Source of the DNA: Rhodobacterales bacterium HTCC2255 | GTDB lineage: Bacteria > Pseudomonadota > Alphaproteobacteria > Rhodobacterales > Rhodobacteraceae | Direction: 5' to 3' | Assembly (NCBI GenBank): GCA_000153745.1 | Contig: DS022282.1 | Coordinates: forward strand, 230,027-294,026 | DNA: 64,000 nucleotides | In this document: piece after piece, positions 34,585 through 45,315 of the stretch | Position numbering within the stretch: the first letter of the stretch is position 1 | How the letters are laid out: every line of letters starts with the position of its first letter | Made by a program: the position numbers and the translations under genes | The notes under the pieces: generated by a model | What the model saw: only the letters and a program-made list of their open reading frames with translations | Told to the model about the DNA's origin: nothing | Databases searched by the model: none

Positions 34585-35674
34585 TGAATGCCTCTAAATT
34601 TGGAGCTCTAACATTATTTTCAATCCAATCAGATAAAATCGAAGCATGAAGTGATGCTAATGTTACCCCGCTATGGCAAGTAATTAAATATGCGCCTGGA
34701 TATTCTTCTGACTGAGCATAAACAGGGTAACCATCTGGTGACATTACTCGCAACGCACCCCACGCGCGAAGTACCCTTACATTGGAAAGAGCTGGATATA
34801 TTTCCACTGCATGTCGAGCTAAATCTACCATAATATCTAATGTTTCATTATCATCCATACCGACATCAGCATGTGTTCCACCAATTTGTATACCACCCTC
34901 GTCTACTTGCCTTATTGTGCTTGATATAAAAGGTAATTGGTCTCCAAGTTTTTCAGTAATTAATAATTCTCCCCTTTCAGGACGAATATTAGTTTTGAAA
35001 GCTAATTGATCAGCTAATTTTATTGCACCCAATCCAGCACAAAGTATAACTTTTTCAGAACTAGTAACGCTTCCATTTGCTAAAATTAAACTGAAACCGC
35101 CATCTTTATTTGAAGTGATTTTTTTTACACTAGCATTTGATTTAATTTGACCACCTAAAACTTTTACTGCTCGCCGCAAGGCTCTTAAGAACCGTAATGG
35201 ATTAATATGTCCGTCAAGTTGCGAAAAAGTGGCTCCTACAACTTTTGATCCTATTCCAGGTATTTGATTGCGAAGCTCATCACCGGAAAGAGCTTCATAA
35301 TTAAATCTATTTCCAGCATGTCCCTTCTGAATTTCCAGCATACTAATGAAGTTATTCAATTTATCAGGATCAGTAAAAAATTCAAATCCTCCGTTTTGAT
35401 CTAGTGAGACATCCAACCCAGATAAGTCATTCAAATTTTTAGAAAAATCTTCCCAAGCAGCAATAGCATCAACAGTTAATTTAGCGTATGGAGCAAAGTT
35501 CCACCCTTTCCCTTGCCCCCAAACTAACCCAAAGTTACCAAATGAAGCACGTGCATCACTATCTTCACCATCACAAACAATTACTTTATGTCCAGATTGT
35601 AGCAATCCTATAGCAACAGATAATCCTACGACACCTCCACCAATAATTGCTATCTCTGATTGATTATTGAGCAT
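34568..35674 (-). CDS. FAD-dependent amino/imino-acid oxidoreductase, opine-oxidase B / HcnC-like subunit
   Basis: A 368-residue DAO-family flavoprotein. The FAD-binding motif EIAIIGGGVVGLSVAIGLLQSGHKVIVCD is at the N-terminus, followed by DARASFGNFGLVWGQGKGWNF. The C-terminal half has RVLRAWGALRVMSPDGYPVYAQ and LITCHSGVTLASLHASILSDWI. Such subunits oxidise the C-N bond of secondary amines or amino acids (opines, hydroxyproline, glycine in HcnC). It is the first gene of the operon and is divergent from the glycine-riboswitch-controlled gcv operon, with only about 140 bases before the riboswitch. Confidence 0.85.
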   Translation of the reverse strand: MLNNQSEIAIIGGGVVGLSVAIGLLQSGHKVIVCDGEDSDARASFGNFGLVWGQGKGWNFAPYAKLTVDAIAAWEDFSKNLNDLSGLDVSLDQNGGFEFFTDPDKLNNFISMLEIQKGHAGNRFNYEALSGDELRNQIPGIGSKVVGATFSQLDGHINPLRFLRALRRAVKVLGGQIKSNASVKKITSNKDGGFSLILANGSVTSSEKVILCAGLGAIKLADQLAFKTNIRPERGELLITEKLGDQLPFISSTIRQVDEGGIQIGGTHADVGMDDNETLDIMVDLARHAVEIYPALSNVRVLRAWGALRVMSPDGYPVYAQSEEYPGAYLITCHSGVTLASLHASILSDWIENNVRAPNLEAFNENRF

Positions 35675-35817
35675 TTATCTTATAATTTCTTTTGTTAATA
35701 TTTTTTAATATAAATCAGTAATATAATAAAATAATTTGATCAGGTAAAATATTTTATGATTAGTATCTCTTAAATATAAAGTTGATTTTATAACAAAACA
35801 GTTTTAAATATTAAAAA

Positions 35818-35967
35818 TCGAATCTGGGAGACACTGACTTTCAGGGCCGAAGGAGCAACCGCCTCGGAAACTCTCAGGCAAAAGGACCGTATTCGACAAA
35901 AAACTCTGGAGAGTGACACATTTGTGTCCGCCGAAGGGATAGCGATCTCAGGCAACCACGACAGAGG
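35818..35967 (+). ncRNA. Tandem glycine riboswitch
   Basis: Two glycine aptamers lie head to tail upstream of gcvT. Aptamer I (about 35818-35896) is closed by TCGAAT/ATTCGA and contains the signatures GCCGAAGGAGCAACCGCC and CTCTCAGGCAAAAGGACC. Aptamer II (about 35904-35966) is closed by CTCTG/CAGAG and contains CCGCCGAAGGGATAGCGA and CTCAGGCAACCACGACAGAGG. Glycine riboswitches normally turn on glycine cleavage genes when glycine is high. The 3' strand of the aptamer II closing stem overlaps a perfect AGGAGG at 35965-35970. This fills most of the 358-base gap between the oxidase gene and gcvT; 35675-35817 is AT-rich and must hold the two promoters. Confidence 0.95.
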
Positions 35968-36032
35968 AGGCACTAGTGGTGAACTATGTTCATCTAAACA
36001 GTGCTGATTTTTCAGCTATTTATGGAGATAAC

Positions 36033-37169
36033 ATGGCTGATTATATTCAAACAGCTCTATATGATTTACACATTTCGCTTGGAGCAAAAATGGTACCCTT
36101 TGCTGGTTATGAGATGCCTGTTCAATACCCAACAGGTGTAATGAAAGAGCATATTCATACACGAAATGAAGTTGGGCTATTTGATGTTAGCCATATGGGA
36201 CAAGTAATTATTAAACCAAAAAATGGAAACTTATCAGATATTGCAGCATCATTAGAAAAATTAATTCCAATTGATATTATTGATTTACCAAAATATCACC
36301 AAAGGTACGGCTTTTTAACTAATAAACATGGCGGTATTATCGATGATTTAATGGTATCAAATCAAGGTGATCATTTATTTTTGGTAATAAATGCTGGTTG
36401 TAAAAAAACTGATGTTGAACATCTAAGAGATAATTTGGATGATAATTGTGAATTAGAATTACTTGAAAACCGCTCATTAATAGCATTGCAGGGTCCTAAA
36501 GCTGAAAAAGTTCTTTCGAAATTTTCCAATCAAATAATTGATATGTTTTTTATGGATACATTAAAAGTACAATTACAAGGGTTCGAAGTCTGGATCTCCA
36601 GATCTGGGTATACTGGTGAAGACGGGTTCGAAATATCAATACCAAATGATAACATAATTGAATTTACTGAACAGTTATTAGAAATCGAAGATGTATTACC
36701 GATCGGCTTGGGTGCTAGAGATAGTTTAAGATTAGAAGCAGGTTTATGTCTATACGGTCATGATATAGATCAAAACTCATCACCCACTGAAGCAGGATTA
36801 AATTGGGCAATCTCAAAAAAACGTCGTGCCAGTGGAACACGAAGTGGTAATTTTCTTGGGTCTGAAAGAATTTTAAATGAAATTTCAAATGGTACTGATA
36901 TAAAGCGAGTTGGAATTGTTCCAATCGGACGTGCCCCGATGCGTGAAGGTGTTGAATTATTTAAAGATAGAAATGACACAATTCCGATAGGGAAAGTAAC
37001 ATCAGGAGGTTTTGGTCCTATTGTAGAAAGAGCAATATCAATGGGCTACCTGGATACAAGATATACAAAAGTTAATACAAAAATATTTGCAGAAATCAGA
37101 GGTAAACGAATGGAAGCAGTGGTCACATCCCTGCCCTTTACCAAATTAAATTTTAAACGTTCAAATTGA
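36033..37169 (+). CDS. gcvT: Glycine cleavage system T protein (aminomethyltransferase)
   Basis: A 378-residue aminomethyltransferase that moves the glycine-derived one-carbon unit from lipoyl-H protein to tetrahydrofolate, releasing ammonia. Signatures are [32 protein letters not shown] near the N-terminus, [48 protein letters not shown] and [19 protein letters not shown]. The ATG at 36033 has GGAG seven bases upstream and gives the normal family length. An alternative in-frame GTG at 35976 has a perfect AGGAGG at five bases and would add 19 residues. First gene of the riboswitch-controlled gcvTHP operon. Confidence 0.93.
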   Translation: MADYIQTALYDLHISLGAKMVPFAGYEMPVQYPTGVMKEHIHTRNEVGLFDVSHMGQVIIKPKNGNLSDIAASLEKLIPIDIIDLPKYHQRYGFLTNKHGGIIDDLMVSNQGDHLFLVINAGCKKTDVEHLRDNLDDNCELELLENRSLIALQGPKAEKVLSKFSNQIIDMFFMDTLKVQLQGFEVWISRSGYTGEDGFEISIPNDNIIEFTEQLLEIEDVLPIGLGARDSLRLEAGLCLYGHDIDQNSSPTEAGLNWAISKKRRASGTRSGNFLGSERILNEISNGTDIKRVGIVPIGRAPMREGVELFKDRNDTIPIGKVTSGGFGPIVERAISMGYLDTRYTKVNTKIFAEIRGKRMEAVVTSLPFTKLNFKRSN

Positions 37170-37179
37170 GGAGATAATT

Positions 37180-37539
37180 ATGAAATTTACAGAAGAGCAT
37201 GAATGGCTACTTAAAGAAGATGACCATGTAATAGTTGGAATAACAGAACATGCCGCAGAAGCTTTAGGTGACCTTGTTTTTGTTGAATTACCTGATGTTG
37301 GTACAGCTGTTTCGAAAGGTGATGAGATTGTTGTAATAGAAAGTGTAAAAGCTGCTTCTGATATCACTGCGCCACTTGATGGTGAGATTATAGAAGTTAA
37401 CGAACAATTGACTGAAAAACCTGAATTAGTAAATGATGATCCTCTTGGCGCTGCCTGGTTTTTCAAAATGAAACTAACTGATCCATCTGAGATTGATGGT
37501 TTAATGGATGAAGATGCTTATAAAGAATTAATCGGCTAA
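37180..37539 (+). CDS. gcvH: Glycine cleavage system H protein
   Basis: A 119-residue lipoyl carrier protein of the glycine cleavage system. It begins [10 protein letters not shown] and the lipoylated lysine is in [24 protein letters not shown] at about residue 60. It shuttles the aminomethyl group between GcvP and GcvT. GAGGAG lies upstream of the start, 10 bases after gcvT. No lipoamide dehydrogenase gene is in this window. Confidence 0.96.
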   Translation: MKFTEEHEWLLKEDDHVIVGITEHAAEALGDLVFVELPDVGTAVSKGDEIVVIESVKAASDITAPLDGEIIEVNEQLTEKPELVNDDPLGAAWFFKMKLTDPSEIDGLMDEDAYKELIG

Positions 37540-37554
37540 AATGGAAACTGTATC

Positions 37555-40398
37555 ATGAGCTATAATATTACTGACTATAAACCATATGATTTTGCAAATA
37601 GACGACACATCGGGCCTTCTCCATTAGAAACTAAAGAAATGTTAGATATAGTTGGAGCTAATGATCTTGACGATTTGATAGAGCAAACAATTCCTGTAGA
37701 TATTCGCCAGAAAAAACCACTCCAATATACTCCTGGGTTATCAGAGTCTGAACTATTAAATTACATGCGAGATGTCAGTAAAATGAATCGTGTGGTCACT
37801 TCTCTAATCGGGCAAGGTTATCATGATACATTTACTCCACCTGCAATTCAAAGAAACATTCTTGAAAACCCGGCCTGGTATACTGCATATACTCCATATC
37901 AACCGGAAATTTCTCAAGGAAGATTAGAAGCATTATTAAATTTTCAAACTATGATCATTGATTTGACTGGCTTGGAAGTTGCAAATGCATCACTTCTTGA
38001 TGAAGCGACCGCTTGTGCGGAAGCTATGACAATGGCTCAACGAGTTTCAAAGTCTAAATCAACTGTTTTTTTTGTTGATGAAGCATGCCATCCACAAAAT
38101 ATTGATTTAATAAAAACTCGCGCAGAACCGTTAGGAATCAAATTAATAATTGGATCACCAGATGATCTAAATGAAGATGATGTTTTTGGTGCAATATTTC
38201 AATATCCAGGCACATATGGCCATGTTAGGGATTTCACTCGGATAATAGAAAAACTGCATTCTACAAAAGCTATTGCGATAATGGCTGCTGATCCTTTGGC
38301 ACTTACATTGCTAAAAGAACCTGGTGCAATGGGGGCAGATATTGTTGTTGGGAATACACAAAGATTCGGTGTTCCATTGGGTAATGGGGGTCCACATGCA
38401 GCATATATGGCTACTAAAGATGCATTCAAAAGGAGCATGCCTGGGCGAATAGTGGGGGTCTCAATAGACAGCCATGGAAATAAAGCATATAGACTTGCGC
38501 TTCAAACTCGTGAACAGCACATACGTCGCGAAAAAGCCACTTCAAACGTGTGCACTGCTCAAGCTTTGTTAGCTGTAATGGCTTCAATGTATGGTGTATT
38601 TCATGGGCCACTTGGATTAAAAGCTATTGCGCAAAGAATTCATCTAAAAACTACTAAACTTGCCGCTGGGCTAGAAAAACTAGGTTTTAAAATTGATCCA
38701 AATACATTTTTTGATACAATTACTGTTGATGTGGGTGGATTACAATCTGTTGTGATCAAATCTGCTTTAAATGAAGATATAAATTTGAGAGCAGTTGGGA
38801 AAACTAAAATTGGTATTTCTTTGAATGAAATGACAACTGACAGAACACTTGTATCTGTGTGGCGTGCTTTTGGGCTTTCTCCAGAAGATTATCCTTCAGA
38901 TTCTGTTTATAATTTACCAAAGGATATGGAAAGAAAATCTGATTATATGGAGCATTCTATATTCCATATGAATCGTTCTGAAGCAGAAATGACACGATAC
39001 ATGCGCCGTTTAGCAGATAGAGATCTAGCACTAGATAGGACTATGATACCTTTAGGGTCATGTACAATGAAGTTAAATTCTACAGCTGAAATGATGCCGA
39101 TTTCTTGGGAAGGATTTTCTAAAATTCATCCATTTGCACCAAAAAATCAGATGGCTGGATACGATCTTATGATTAAGGATCTTTCGAAAAAGCTATGTGA
39201 AATAACAGGTTACGACGCAATTTCAATGCAACCCAACTCGGGTGCACAAGGTGAATACGCAGGATTAATGACAATAAGAGCTTTTCATAAATCAAATGGA
39301 GAAGAAGAGCGTAACATATGTTTAATTCCGATGTCTGCCCATGGAACAAATCCAGCAAGCGCCCAAATGGTTGGATATAAAGTTATTACTGTTTCTACAG
39401 CACAAAATGGCGATATTGATATTGATGATTTCCGATCAAAAGCAGAAGAGCATAATGATAAACTTGCGGCTGTAATGATAACTTATCCATCGACACATGG
39501 GGTTTTCGAAGAAAGTGTTAGAGAAATTTGCAAGATCACACATGATCATGGTGGTCAAGTATATATGGATGGTGCAAATATGAATGCAATGGTTGGATTA
39601 TCCCAACCAGGTGAGATTGGATCTGATGTATCTCATTTAAATTTACACAAAACTTTCTGTATCCCACATGGTGGAGGTGGTCCAGGAATGGGCCCAATCG
39701 GCGTAAAGTCACATCTCATACCCTTTTTACCGGGTCATTCTAGTCAGAATACGTCTGGTGCGGTTTCTGCTGCGCAATATGGTTCTCCAAGTTTATTGCC
39801 AATATCCTGGGCATATTGTTTAATGATGGGATCAGAAGGTCTTGCTAGCGCTACAAAATACGCAATTTTAAACGCAAATTACATTGCTACAAGGCTGAAG
39901 GGCTCCTATGACGTATTATTTAAAGGTCCTTCTGGACGTGTCGCACATGAATGCATAATTGATACTCGGCCAATGGCAGATTATGGTGTTAGTGTTGATG
40001 ATATTGCAAAGCGACTTATAGATTGTGGCTTCCATGCACCTACTATGTCTTTCCCAGTATCAGGTACTCTTATGATTGAACCTACTGAATCCGAACCAAA
40101 AGCTGAATTAGATAGATTTTGCGATGCAATGTTAGGCATTAAAGAGGAAGCAGATGCAGTGAAAAATGGTAAATATCCTAAAGATAACAATCCATTATCC
40201 AACGCTCCTCATACTATGAGTGATTTAGTTAGTGATTGGGATAGGCCTTATAGCCGTGAACAAGCATGTTTTCCTCCAGGATCATTTAAAATTGATAAAT
40301 ATTGGGCACCAGTCAACAGGGTAGATAATGCACATGGAGACAAAAATCTGATATGTTCCTGCCCTCCTATGGATGAATATTTAGAAGCTGCTGAATGA
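37555..40398 (+). CDS. gcvP: Glycine dehydrogenase (decarboxylating), P protein
   Basis: A 947-residue single-chain P protein, the PLP-dependent decarboxylase of glycine cleavage. It starts with [22 protein letters not shown] and carries [23 protein letters not shown] in the first half. The second half has [41 protein letters not shown] and the PLP-lysine motif [23 protein letters not shown] near residue 700. Both halves are fused, as in E. coli. It ends the gcv operon at a strong hairpin terminator. Confidence 0.97.
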   Translation: MSYNITDYKPYDFANRRHIGPSPLETKEMLDIVGANDLDDLIEQTIPVDIRQKKPLQYTPGLSESELLNYMRDVSKMNRVVTSLIGQGYHDTFTPPAIQRNILENPAWYTAYTPYQPEISQGRLEALLNFQTMIIDLTGLEVANASLLDEATACAEAMTMAQRVSKSKSTVFFVDEACHPQNIDLIKTRAEPLGIKLIIGSPDDLNEDDVFGAIFQYPGTYGHVRDFTRIIEKLHSTKAIAIMAADPLALTLLKEPGAMGADIVVGNTQRFGVPLGNGGPHAAYMATKDAFKRSMPGRIVGVSIDSHGNKAYRLALQTREQHIRREKATSNVCTAQALLAVMASMYGVFHGPLGLKAIAQRIHLKTTKLAAGLEKLGFKIDPNTFFDTITVDVGGLQSVVIKSALNEDINLRAVGKTKIGISLNEMTTDRTLVSVWRAFGLSPEDYPSDSVYNLPKDMERKSDYMEHSIFHMNRSEAEMTRYMRRLADRDLALDRTMIPLGSCTMKLNSTAEMMPISWEGFSKIHPFAPKNQMAGYDLMIKDLSKKLCEITGYDAISMQPNSGAQGEYAGLMTIRAFHKSNGEEERNICLIPMSAHGTNPASAQMVGYKVITVSTAQNGDIDIDDFRSKAEEHNDKLAAVMITYPSTHGVFEESVREICKITHDHGGQVYMDGANMNAMVGLSQPGEIGSDVSHLNLHKTFCIPHGGGGPGMGPIGVKSHLIPFLPGHSSQNTSGAVSAAQYGSPSLLPISWAYCLMMGSEGLASATKYAILNANYIATRLKGSYDVLFKGPSGRVAHECIIDTRPMADYGVSVDDIAKRLIDCGFHAPTMSFPVSGTLMIEPTESEPKAELDRFCDAMLGIKEEADAVKNGKYPKDNNPLSNAPHTMSDLVSDWDRPYSREQACFPPGSFKIDKYWAPVNRVDNAHGDKNLICSCPPMDEYLEAAE

Positions 40399-40406
40399 AC
40401 ACATTT

Positions 40407-40432
40407 TAGTGCCCAGTTTAAATTGGGCACTA
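40407..40432. terminator. Bidirectional hairpin terminator between gcvP and hemF
   Basis: TAGTGCCCA (40407-40415) pairs with TGGGCACTA (40424-40432) around an eight-base loop, flanked by TTTT and ATTTTAAA. It separates the convergent gcv operon and hemF. Confidence 0.85.
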
Positions 40433-40461
40433 TTTTAAATCATATAAACATATTTTAGTAA

Positions 40462-41346
40462 TTAGGGCCATTTTGCAACTGGTGGTAAGCTCATTAATAC
40501 TGCACTTGGATCATGGCCTGATTGAAGTCCAAAATGTGTTCCACGATCATAAACTAAATTAAACTCGGCATATTTTCCGCGTTTTATCAGTTGCACTTCA
40601 CGTTCAGCGTCTGTCCAACTGTTCGCTTGGTTTTTTTCGCACAATGGAACATAAGCAGCAAGGAATGCCTTTCCTACATCTTTTGTAAAATTAAAATCAG
40701 CATTCCAATTGCCAGTGTTTAAATCATCAAAAAATATTCCGCCTACTCCACGGGTTTCATTCCAATGTTTTATTAAAAAGTATTCGTCAGCCCATTTCTT
40801 ATATTTTGGATAATATTCGGGGTTATATTTATCACAGGTTTTTTTTAAGACTTTATGAAAAAATTTAGTTTCTTCAGCTACTTCAATCATTGGATTAAGA
40901 TCTGTCCCTCCACCAAACCAACTAGCAACTGGAGTCCAAAACATACGTGTATTCATATGCACAGCTGGTACTTTTGGGCTATTCATATGTGCTACAAGAG
41001 ATATCCCAGAGGCCCAAAAAATAGGATTATCTTCTATTCCTGTCATTTCTTTTCTTGATGCCATAGATTTTTGCATGAGGGGATTTAGTTTTCCATATAC
41101 TGTCGAAATATTAACACCAACTTTTTCAAAAACACGCCCTCCTCGCATAACTGACATCAGCCCACCACCACCACTTCCTTCATCACGCTTGGTTTCGGTA
41201 AGTTCAAATTTTCCTGGTGGTAGATCACAATGTGGGCCAGTGGATTGGTTGTTCTCAATATTTTCAAAAGACATACAAATTTCATTTCTTAAATTAGAAA
41301 ACCAATTTTCTACTTCTTCTTTTTGCTTTTGAGATGCTAATACCAT
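40462..41346 (-). CDS. hemF: Oxygen-dependent coproporphyrinogen III oxidase
   Basis: A 294-residue aerobic coproporphyrinogen oxidase of heme synthesis, making protoporphyrinogen IX with oxygen. Conserved segments include RDEGSGGGGLMSVMRGGRVFEKVGVNISTVYG at about residues 54-85, SLVAHMNSPKVPAVHMNTRMF, WFGGGTDLNPMIE, GVGGIFFDDLNTGNW and KRGKYAEFNLVYDRGTHFGLQSGHDPSAVLMSLPPVAKW. AAGGG precedes the ATG. It is divergent from idi with a 122-base gap. Confidence 0.96.
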   Translation of the reverse strand: MVLASQKQKEEVENWFSNLRNEICMSFENIENNQSTGPHCDLPPGKFELTETKRDEGSGGGGLMSVMRGGRVFEKVGVNISTVYGKLNPLMQKSMASRKEMTGIEDNPIFWASGISLVAHMNSPKVPAVHMNTRMFWTPVASWFGGGTDLNPMIEVAEETKFFHKVLKKTCDKYNPEYYPKYKKWADEYFLIKHWNETRGVGGIFFDDLNTGNWNADFNFTKDVGKAFLAAYVPLCEKNQANSWTDAEREVQLIKRGKYAEFNLVYDRGTHFGLQSGHDPSAVLMSLPPVAKWP

Positions 41347-41468
41347 TTAAAACCCTTTCATTTGTTACGGTTTAATATGACATTTGGTAAATGAAAAGGA
41401 TGATTAGTCTGGACTTGCAATTAACACTATTGTTTTATGTAAACACGTTCTTCATATGGCACTTTAAA

Positions 41469-41999
41469 ATGACAATACTTATACCCGCCTACGACAATGG
41501 TCAGTTACAGCCCATTGAAAAAATGTTGGTGCACAAAAAAGGCTTAAAACACCTAGCTATTTCAATTTTCATTATTGCAGATGGTAAGATATTATTACAA
41601 CGACGAGCTTTTTCAAAATACCATACACCAGGATTGTGGACAAATACTTGCTGTACTCATCCGTATTGGAATGAAAATACTAATACATCCGCTTTGAGGA
41701 GGCTTGAAGAAGAGCTAGGGATGAAAAATATAAATTTAACAAAACGTAATACAGTTGAATATCGTTCTGAAGTACCTCCTGATTTAATTGAACATGAAGT
41801 TGTTGATATTTTTGTTGGAAAGTGCAAATCAAATCATCCCATTGAAATAAATCCAAATGAAGTATTAGAAATAAAATGGCTATCATTAAGACAAATTAAA
41901 GAGGATATAAAACAATATCCAGAAACATATACGGCTTGGATAAAAATTTACATGAAATTACATGCTGCAGATATATTTAAAGATACTGATTTTTTGTAA
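41469..41999 (+). CDS. idi: Isopentenyl-diphosphate delta-isomerase, type I
   Basis: A 176-residue NUDIX-fold isomerase interconverting IPP and DMAPP for isoprenoids such as quinones and carotenoids. It starts MTILIPAYDNGQLQPIEKM. The active-site cysteine is in LWTNTCCTHPYWNENT, and the metal-binding glutamates are in ALRRLEEELGM and SEVPPDLIEHEVVDIF. The ATG at 41469 gives the usual family length; the longer frame from 41391 adds an unlikely hydrophobic extension in the hemF promoter region. Confidence 0.93.
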   Translation: MTILIPAYDNGQLQPIEKMLVHKKGLKHLAISIFIIADGKILLQRRAFSKYHTPGLWTNTCCTHPYWNENTNTSALRRLEEELGMKNINLTKRNTVEYRSEVPPDLIEHEVVDIFVGKCKSNHPIEINPNEVLEIKWLSLRQIKEDIKQYPETYTAWIKIYMKLHAADIFKDTDFL

Positions 42000-42122
42000 A
42001 TTTATTTTTGATATTTAAAGCAAATTTGCAAATAAAAAGACTTAATAATCTCAAATACTTGTTCTTTATTAGAATGCAGTTTAAGACGCATTTTATAATC
42101 TTAATCTTTTAAAGGCTCTGCA

Positions 42123-43433
42123 ATGATCCCTCGCTATTCTCGCCCAGAAATGGTCTCAATTTGGTCTCCAGAAACAAAATTTAGAATATGGTATGAAATT
42201 GAAGCACACGCATGTGATGCCCAAGCTAAAATCGGCGTAATACCAGAAAAATCTGCGCAAGCAGTTTGGAAAGCCAAAGATGTTGAATTCAACGTAGAGC
42301 GAATTGACGAGATCGAAGCTGTAACAAAACATGATGTAATTGCTTTTTTAACACATCTTTCCGAAATAATAGGCAGTGACGAAGCGCGATTTGTTCATCA
42401 AGGAATGACTTCATCAGACGTTTTAGACACATGCTTTAATGTGCAGTTAGTTCGAGCAGCTGACATGCTAATTGACGGCACAAATAAACTACTCTCTGCA
42501 TTAAAGAGACGTGCCTTTGAACACAAAAATACAATAAGAATAGGTCGCTCGCATGGGATACACGCAGAACCTACGACGATGGGTCTTACATTTGCACGTT
42601 TTTACGCAGAAATGGATAGAAACTTAAATAGGCTTAAAAAAGCGCGCATGGAGATAGCTACTGGGGCTATATCCGGTGCAGTGGGTACATTTGCTAATAT
42701 AGATCCATATGTTGAAGAACATGTGTGTAAAGAAATGGGTCTAGAAATTGAGCCTATATCAACCCAAGTCATACCAAGGGATCGCCATGCTGCATTTTTC
42801 GCTGCATTAGGTGTCGTAGCATCCAGCATAGAAAATATTTCAATCGAGATAAGACATATGCAGCGAACAGAAGTTCTTGAAGCAGAAGAGTTTTTTTCAA
42901 AAGGCCAAAAAGGCTCTTCCGCTATGCCACACAAAAGAAATCCCGTATTAACAGAAAACCTTACTGGCTTATCTAGACTGGTCAGAATGTGTGTAGTACC
43001 TGCTATGGAAAATGTAGCACTTTGGCATGAAAGAGATATTTCACATAGCTCTGTGGAACGTAATATCGGCCCAGATGCAACAATTACTTTAGACTTTGCA
43101 TTAGCAAGATTAACAATGGTTATAGATAAACTTGTAATATATCCAGAAAATATGATTGCTAATATGAATAAATTTAAAGGTCTTGTGCACTCTCAAAGAG
43201 TGTTATTAGCTCTGACCCAAAAAGGTTGTTCAAGAGAAGATAGTTATAAAATGGTTCAAAGAAATGCCATGAGAGTTTGGGAAGAAGGTGCAGACTTTAT
43301 GACAGAATTGAAAAATGACAAAGATGTAATGGAAGTCATGAATGAAGCTGAAATTGAAGATAAGTTTGATTTACAATATCATACAAAGCATGTTGATACC
43401 ATTTTCTCCAGAGTATTTAACTCTGAGGTTTAA
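42123..43433 (+). CDS. purB: Adenylosuccinate lyase
   Basis: A 436-residue lyase acting twice in purine synthesis, on SAICAR and adenylosuccinate, releasing fumarate. Family segments are IPRYSRPEMVSIWSPETKFRIWYEIE at the start, HEGMTSSDVLDT in the form HQGMTSSDVLDTC, RSHGIHAEPTTMG and the signature loop GSSAMPHKRNP near residue 262. VERNIGPDAT is similar to the usual SSVERIILPD. It starts the purB-purC-purS-purQ stretch, with a 131-base gap before purC. Confidence 0.96.
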   Translation: MIPRYSRPEMVSIWSPETKFRIWYEIEAHACDAQAKIGVIPEKSAQAVWKAKDVEFNVERIDEIEAVTKHDVIAFLTHLSEIIGSDEARFVHQGMTSSDVLDTCFNVQLVRAADMLIDGTNKLLSALKRRAFEHKNTIRIGRSHGIHAEPTTMGLTFARFYAEMDRNLNRLKKARMEIATGAISGAVGTFANIDPYVEEHVCKEMGLEIEPISTQVIPRDRHAAFFAALGVVASSIENISIEIRHMQRTEVLEAEEFFSKGQKGSSAMPHKRNPVLTENLTGLSRLVRMCVVPAMENVALWHERDISHSSVERNIGPDATITLDFALARLTMVIDKLVIYPENMIANMNKFKGLVHSQRVLLALTQKGCSREDSYKMVQRNAMRVWEEGADFMTELKNDKDVMEVMNEAEIEDKFDLQYHTKHVDTIFSRVFNSEV

Positions 43434-43564
43434 TCATTTTAATTTTTTCTAATTCTAAAGTTTTTATTCAATAGTTTCAAACAACAGTTCTTGTTCGATG
43501 CAATTCAATTATTTATATAGAAACAAATATAATTATTAGATTCTCATAAGATCGGAGGCCATAT

Positions 43565-44323
43565 ATGGCACGCGGTAAAAAAATCTACGAAGGCAAAGCA
43601 AAAACATTATATGAAGGGCCAGAGCCTGGAACGATTATTCAATACTTTAAAGATGATGCAACAGCGTTTAATGCGGTCAAAAAAGATACATTAGAGGGTA
43701 AAGGAGCACTAAATAATCTTCTATGTGAACATTTCATGATTGGACTAAATACCATTGGTTTACCAACTCATTTTATAAAGCGATTAAATGTACGTGAACA
43801 ATTAGTGCATAAAGTAGAAATTGTACCCTTAGAAATAATAGTTAGAAATGTTGCGGCAGGATCATTTTCAAAAATGTTCAATATCGAAGAAGGTACTCCC
43901 CTTCCACGACCAATTGTTGAATTTTGTCTAAAGGATGACTCTTTAGGTGATCCCTTGGTGTCTGAAGAACATATATTAGCTATGAATTGGGCAACATCAC
44001 ATGAAATTGATGATATGCGAGAAATAGCCCTTCGTGTTAATGATTTTTTAGCTGGCTTAATGTATGGGATTGGAATTAAATTAGTTGATTTTAAGATTGA
44101 AGTTGGAAGGCAATTTGAAGATGATATGCAGCGCTTAATTTTAGCTGATGAAATTAGTCCTGACAGTTGTAGACTATGGGATGTTGAAACTAACCAAAAA
44201 TTAGATAAAGATGTATTTCGCAGAGATCTAGGAAGCTTAACGGATGCCTACTCTGAAGTAGCAAGAAGACTTGGAATTTTACCAAAAAATGGTGGGTCTG
44301 CTGGCCCAAAATTAGTGGAGTAA
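43565..44323 (+). CDS. purC: SAICAR synthetase
   Basis: A 252-residue phosphoribosylaminoimidazole-succinocarboxamide synthase. Motifs are [14 protein letters not shown] at the start, [59 protein letters not shown] and [14 protein letters not shown]. It joins aspartate to CAIR. GGAGG just before the ATG supports the start. purS follows after four bases, so purC-purS-purQ form one operon. Confidence 0.96.
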   Translation: MARGKKIYEGKAKTLYEGPEPGTIIQYFKDDATAFNAVKKDTLEGKGALNNLLCEHFMIGLNTIGLPTHFIKRLNVREQLVHKVEIVPLEIIVRNVAAGSFSKMFNIEEGTPLPRPIVEFCLKDDSLGDPLVSEEHILAMNWATSHEIDDMREIALRVNDFLAGLMYGIGIKLVDFKIEVGRQFEDDMQRLILADEISPDSCRLWDVETNQKLDKDVFRRDLGSLTDAYSEVARRLGILPKNGGSAGPKLVE

Positions 44324-44327
44324 ACTA

Positions 44328-44567
44328 ATGAAAGTACGTGTAAATGTTACACTAAAACCTGGTGTATTGGATCCTCAAGGTGCAGCGGTGCGCCATTCAC
44401 TAGGAGCACTTGGGTTTGATGGGGTTAATAAAGTCAGGCAAGGTAAAGTTATAGAGCTTGATCTTAATCAAAATGACCCAGAAAAGGCAAAATCACAGGT
44501 AGAAAATATGTGTGAAAAGTTATTAGCTAATACTGTTATTGAAAATTATTCTGTGGAAATTTTATAA
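44328..44567 (+). CDS. purS: FGAM synthetase subunit PurS
   Basis: A 79-residue small subunit of phosphoribosylformylglycinamidine synthase. It starts [33 protein letters not shown], the standard PurS sequence. It links the glutaminase PurQ with the synthetase PurL, which is not in the window. The stop overlaps the purQ ATG in a TAATG arrangement. Confidence 0.95.
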   Translation: MKVRVNVTLKPGVLDPQGAAVRHSLGALGFDGVNKVRQGKVIELDLNQNDPEKAKSQVENMCEKLLANTVIENYSVEIL

Positions 44568-45244
44568 TGCGAGCTGCAGTCATACAGTTTCCAGGATCTA
44601 ATTGTGATCGTGACATGGCCGTTGCATTAAATAAATTTTGTTCAGAAAAAAAACCCGCACAAATGGTTTGGCATAAAGAAAGTGGCCTTCCTAAAAACTT
44701 AGATTTAGTTGCCATACCAGGTGGTTTTTCTTTTGGTGATTATCTTAGATGTGGAGCAATTGCTGCAAGATCACCCATAATGCACGCAGTAATTGATTTT
44801 GCAAAAAAAGGTGGGTTCGTCTTAGGCGTATGTAATGGATTTCAAGTGTTGACTGAAAGTGGCCTTTTGCCTGGGGCGTTAATGCGCAATTCAAATTTAA
44901 AATTTGTTTGTAAAAATATTAAATTAAATGTGGAAACTTCGTCTAGTAATTTTACTTCATGCTATTCAAAAAATGAAATAATAGACACTCCAATAGCACA
45001 TCATGACGGTAATTATAATGCGGATCAAAATACTCTAGACGAATTAAAAAATGAAGACCGCATTGCATTTTCTTATGTAAACAATCCCAATGGTTCAATG
45101 AATAATATTGCAGGAATACTATCAAATAACCGAAGAGTATTAGGCATGATGCCTCATCCTGAAAGATTGAATGATCCAATGCTTGGTGGCTTAGATGGGA
45201 ATAGATTATTCCAAAGTTTATCAGAATCATTAGTGACGAGCTAA
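44567..45244 (+). CDS. purQ: FGAM synthetase glutaminase subunit PurQ
   Basis: A 225-residue class I glutamine amidotransferase supplying ammonia to PurL. It opens [16 protein letters not shown]; the nucleophile cysteine is in [23 protein letters not shown] near residue 88, and the His-Glu pair is in MMPHPERL near residue 200. It is translationally coupled to purS. purL is not adjacent, since dctB follows after 71 bases. Confidence 0.95.
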   Translation: MRAAVIQFPGSNCDRDMAVALNKFCSEKKPAQMVWHKESGLPKNLDLVAIPGGFSFGDYLRCGAIAARSPIMHAVIDFAKKGGFVLGVCNGFQVLTESGLLPGALMRNSNLKFVCKNIKLNVETSSSNFTSCYSKNEIIDTPIAHHDGNYNADQNTLDELKNEDRIAFSYVNNPNGSMNNIAGILSNNRRVLGMMPHPERLNDPMLGGLDGNRLFQSLSESLVTS

Positions 45245-45315
45245 TTCATTAGCAGTATTTAAAATAAAAACATAATAACTAGACCAACAGCAACTATCAC
45301 TTTAGGTTTAGTTTT

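Noticed and set aside
32898-35674. Hydrogen cyanide synthase HcnABC
   Set aside because: The subunit layout matches, but it equally matches opine oxidases and hydroxyproline dehydrogenases, and the linked polar amino-acid importer favours catabolism of an imported compound. Cyanide production is not supported by anything else here.
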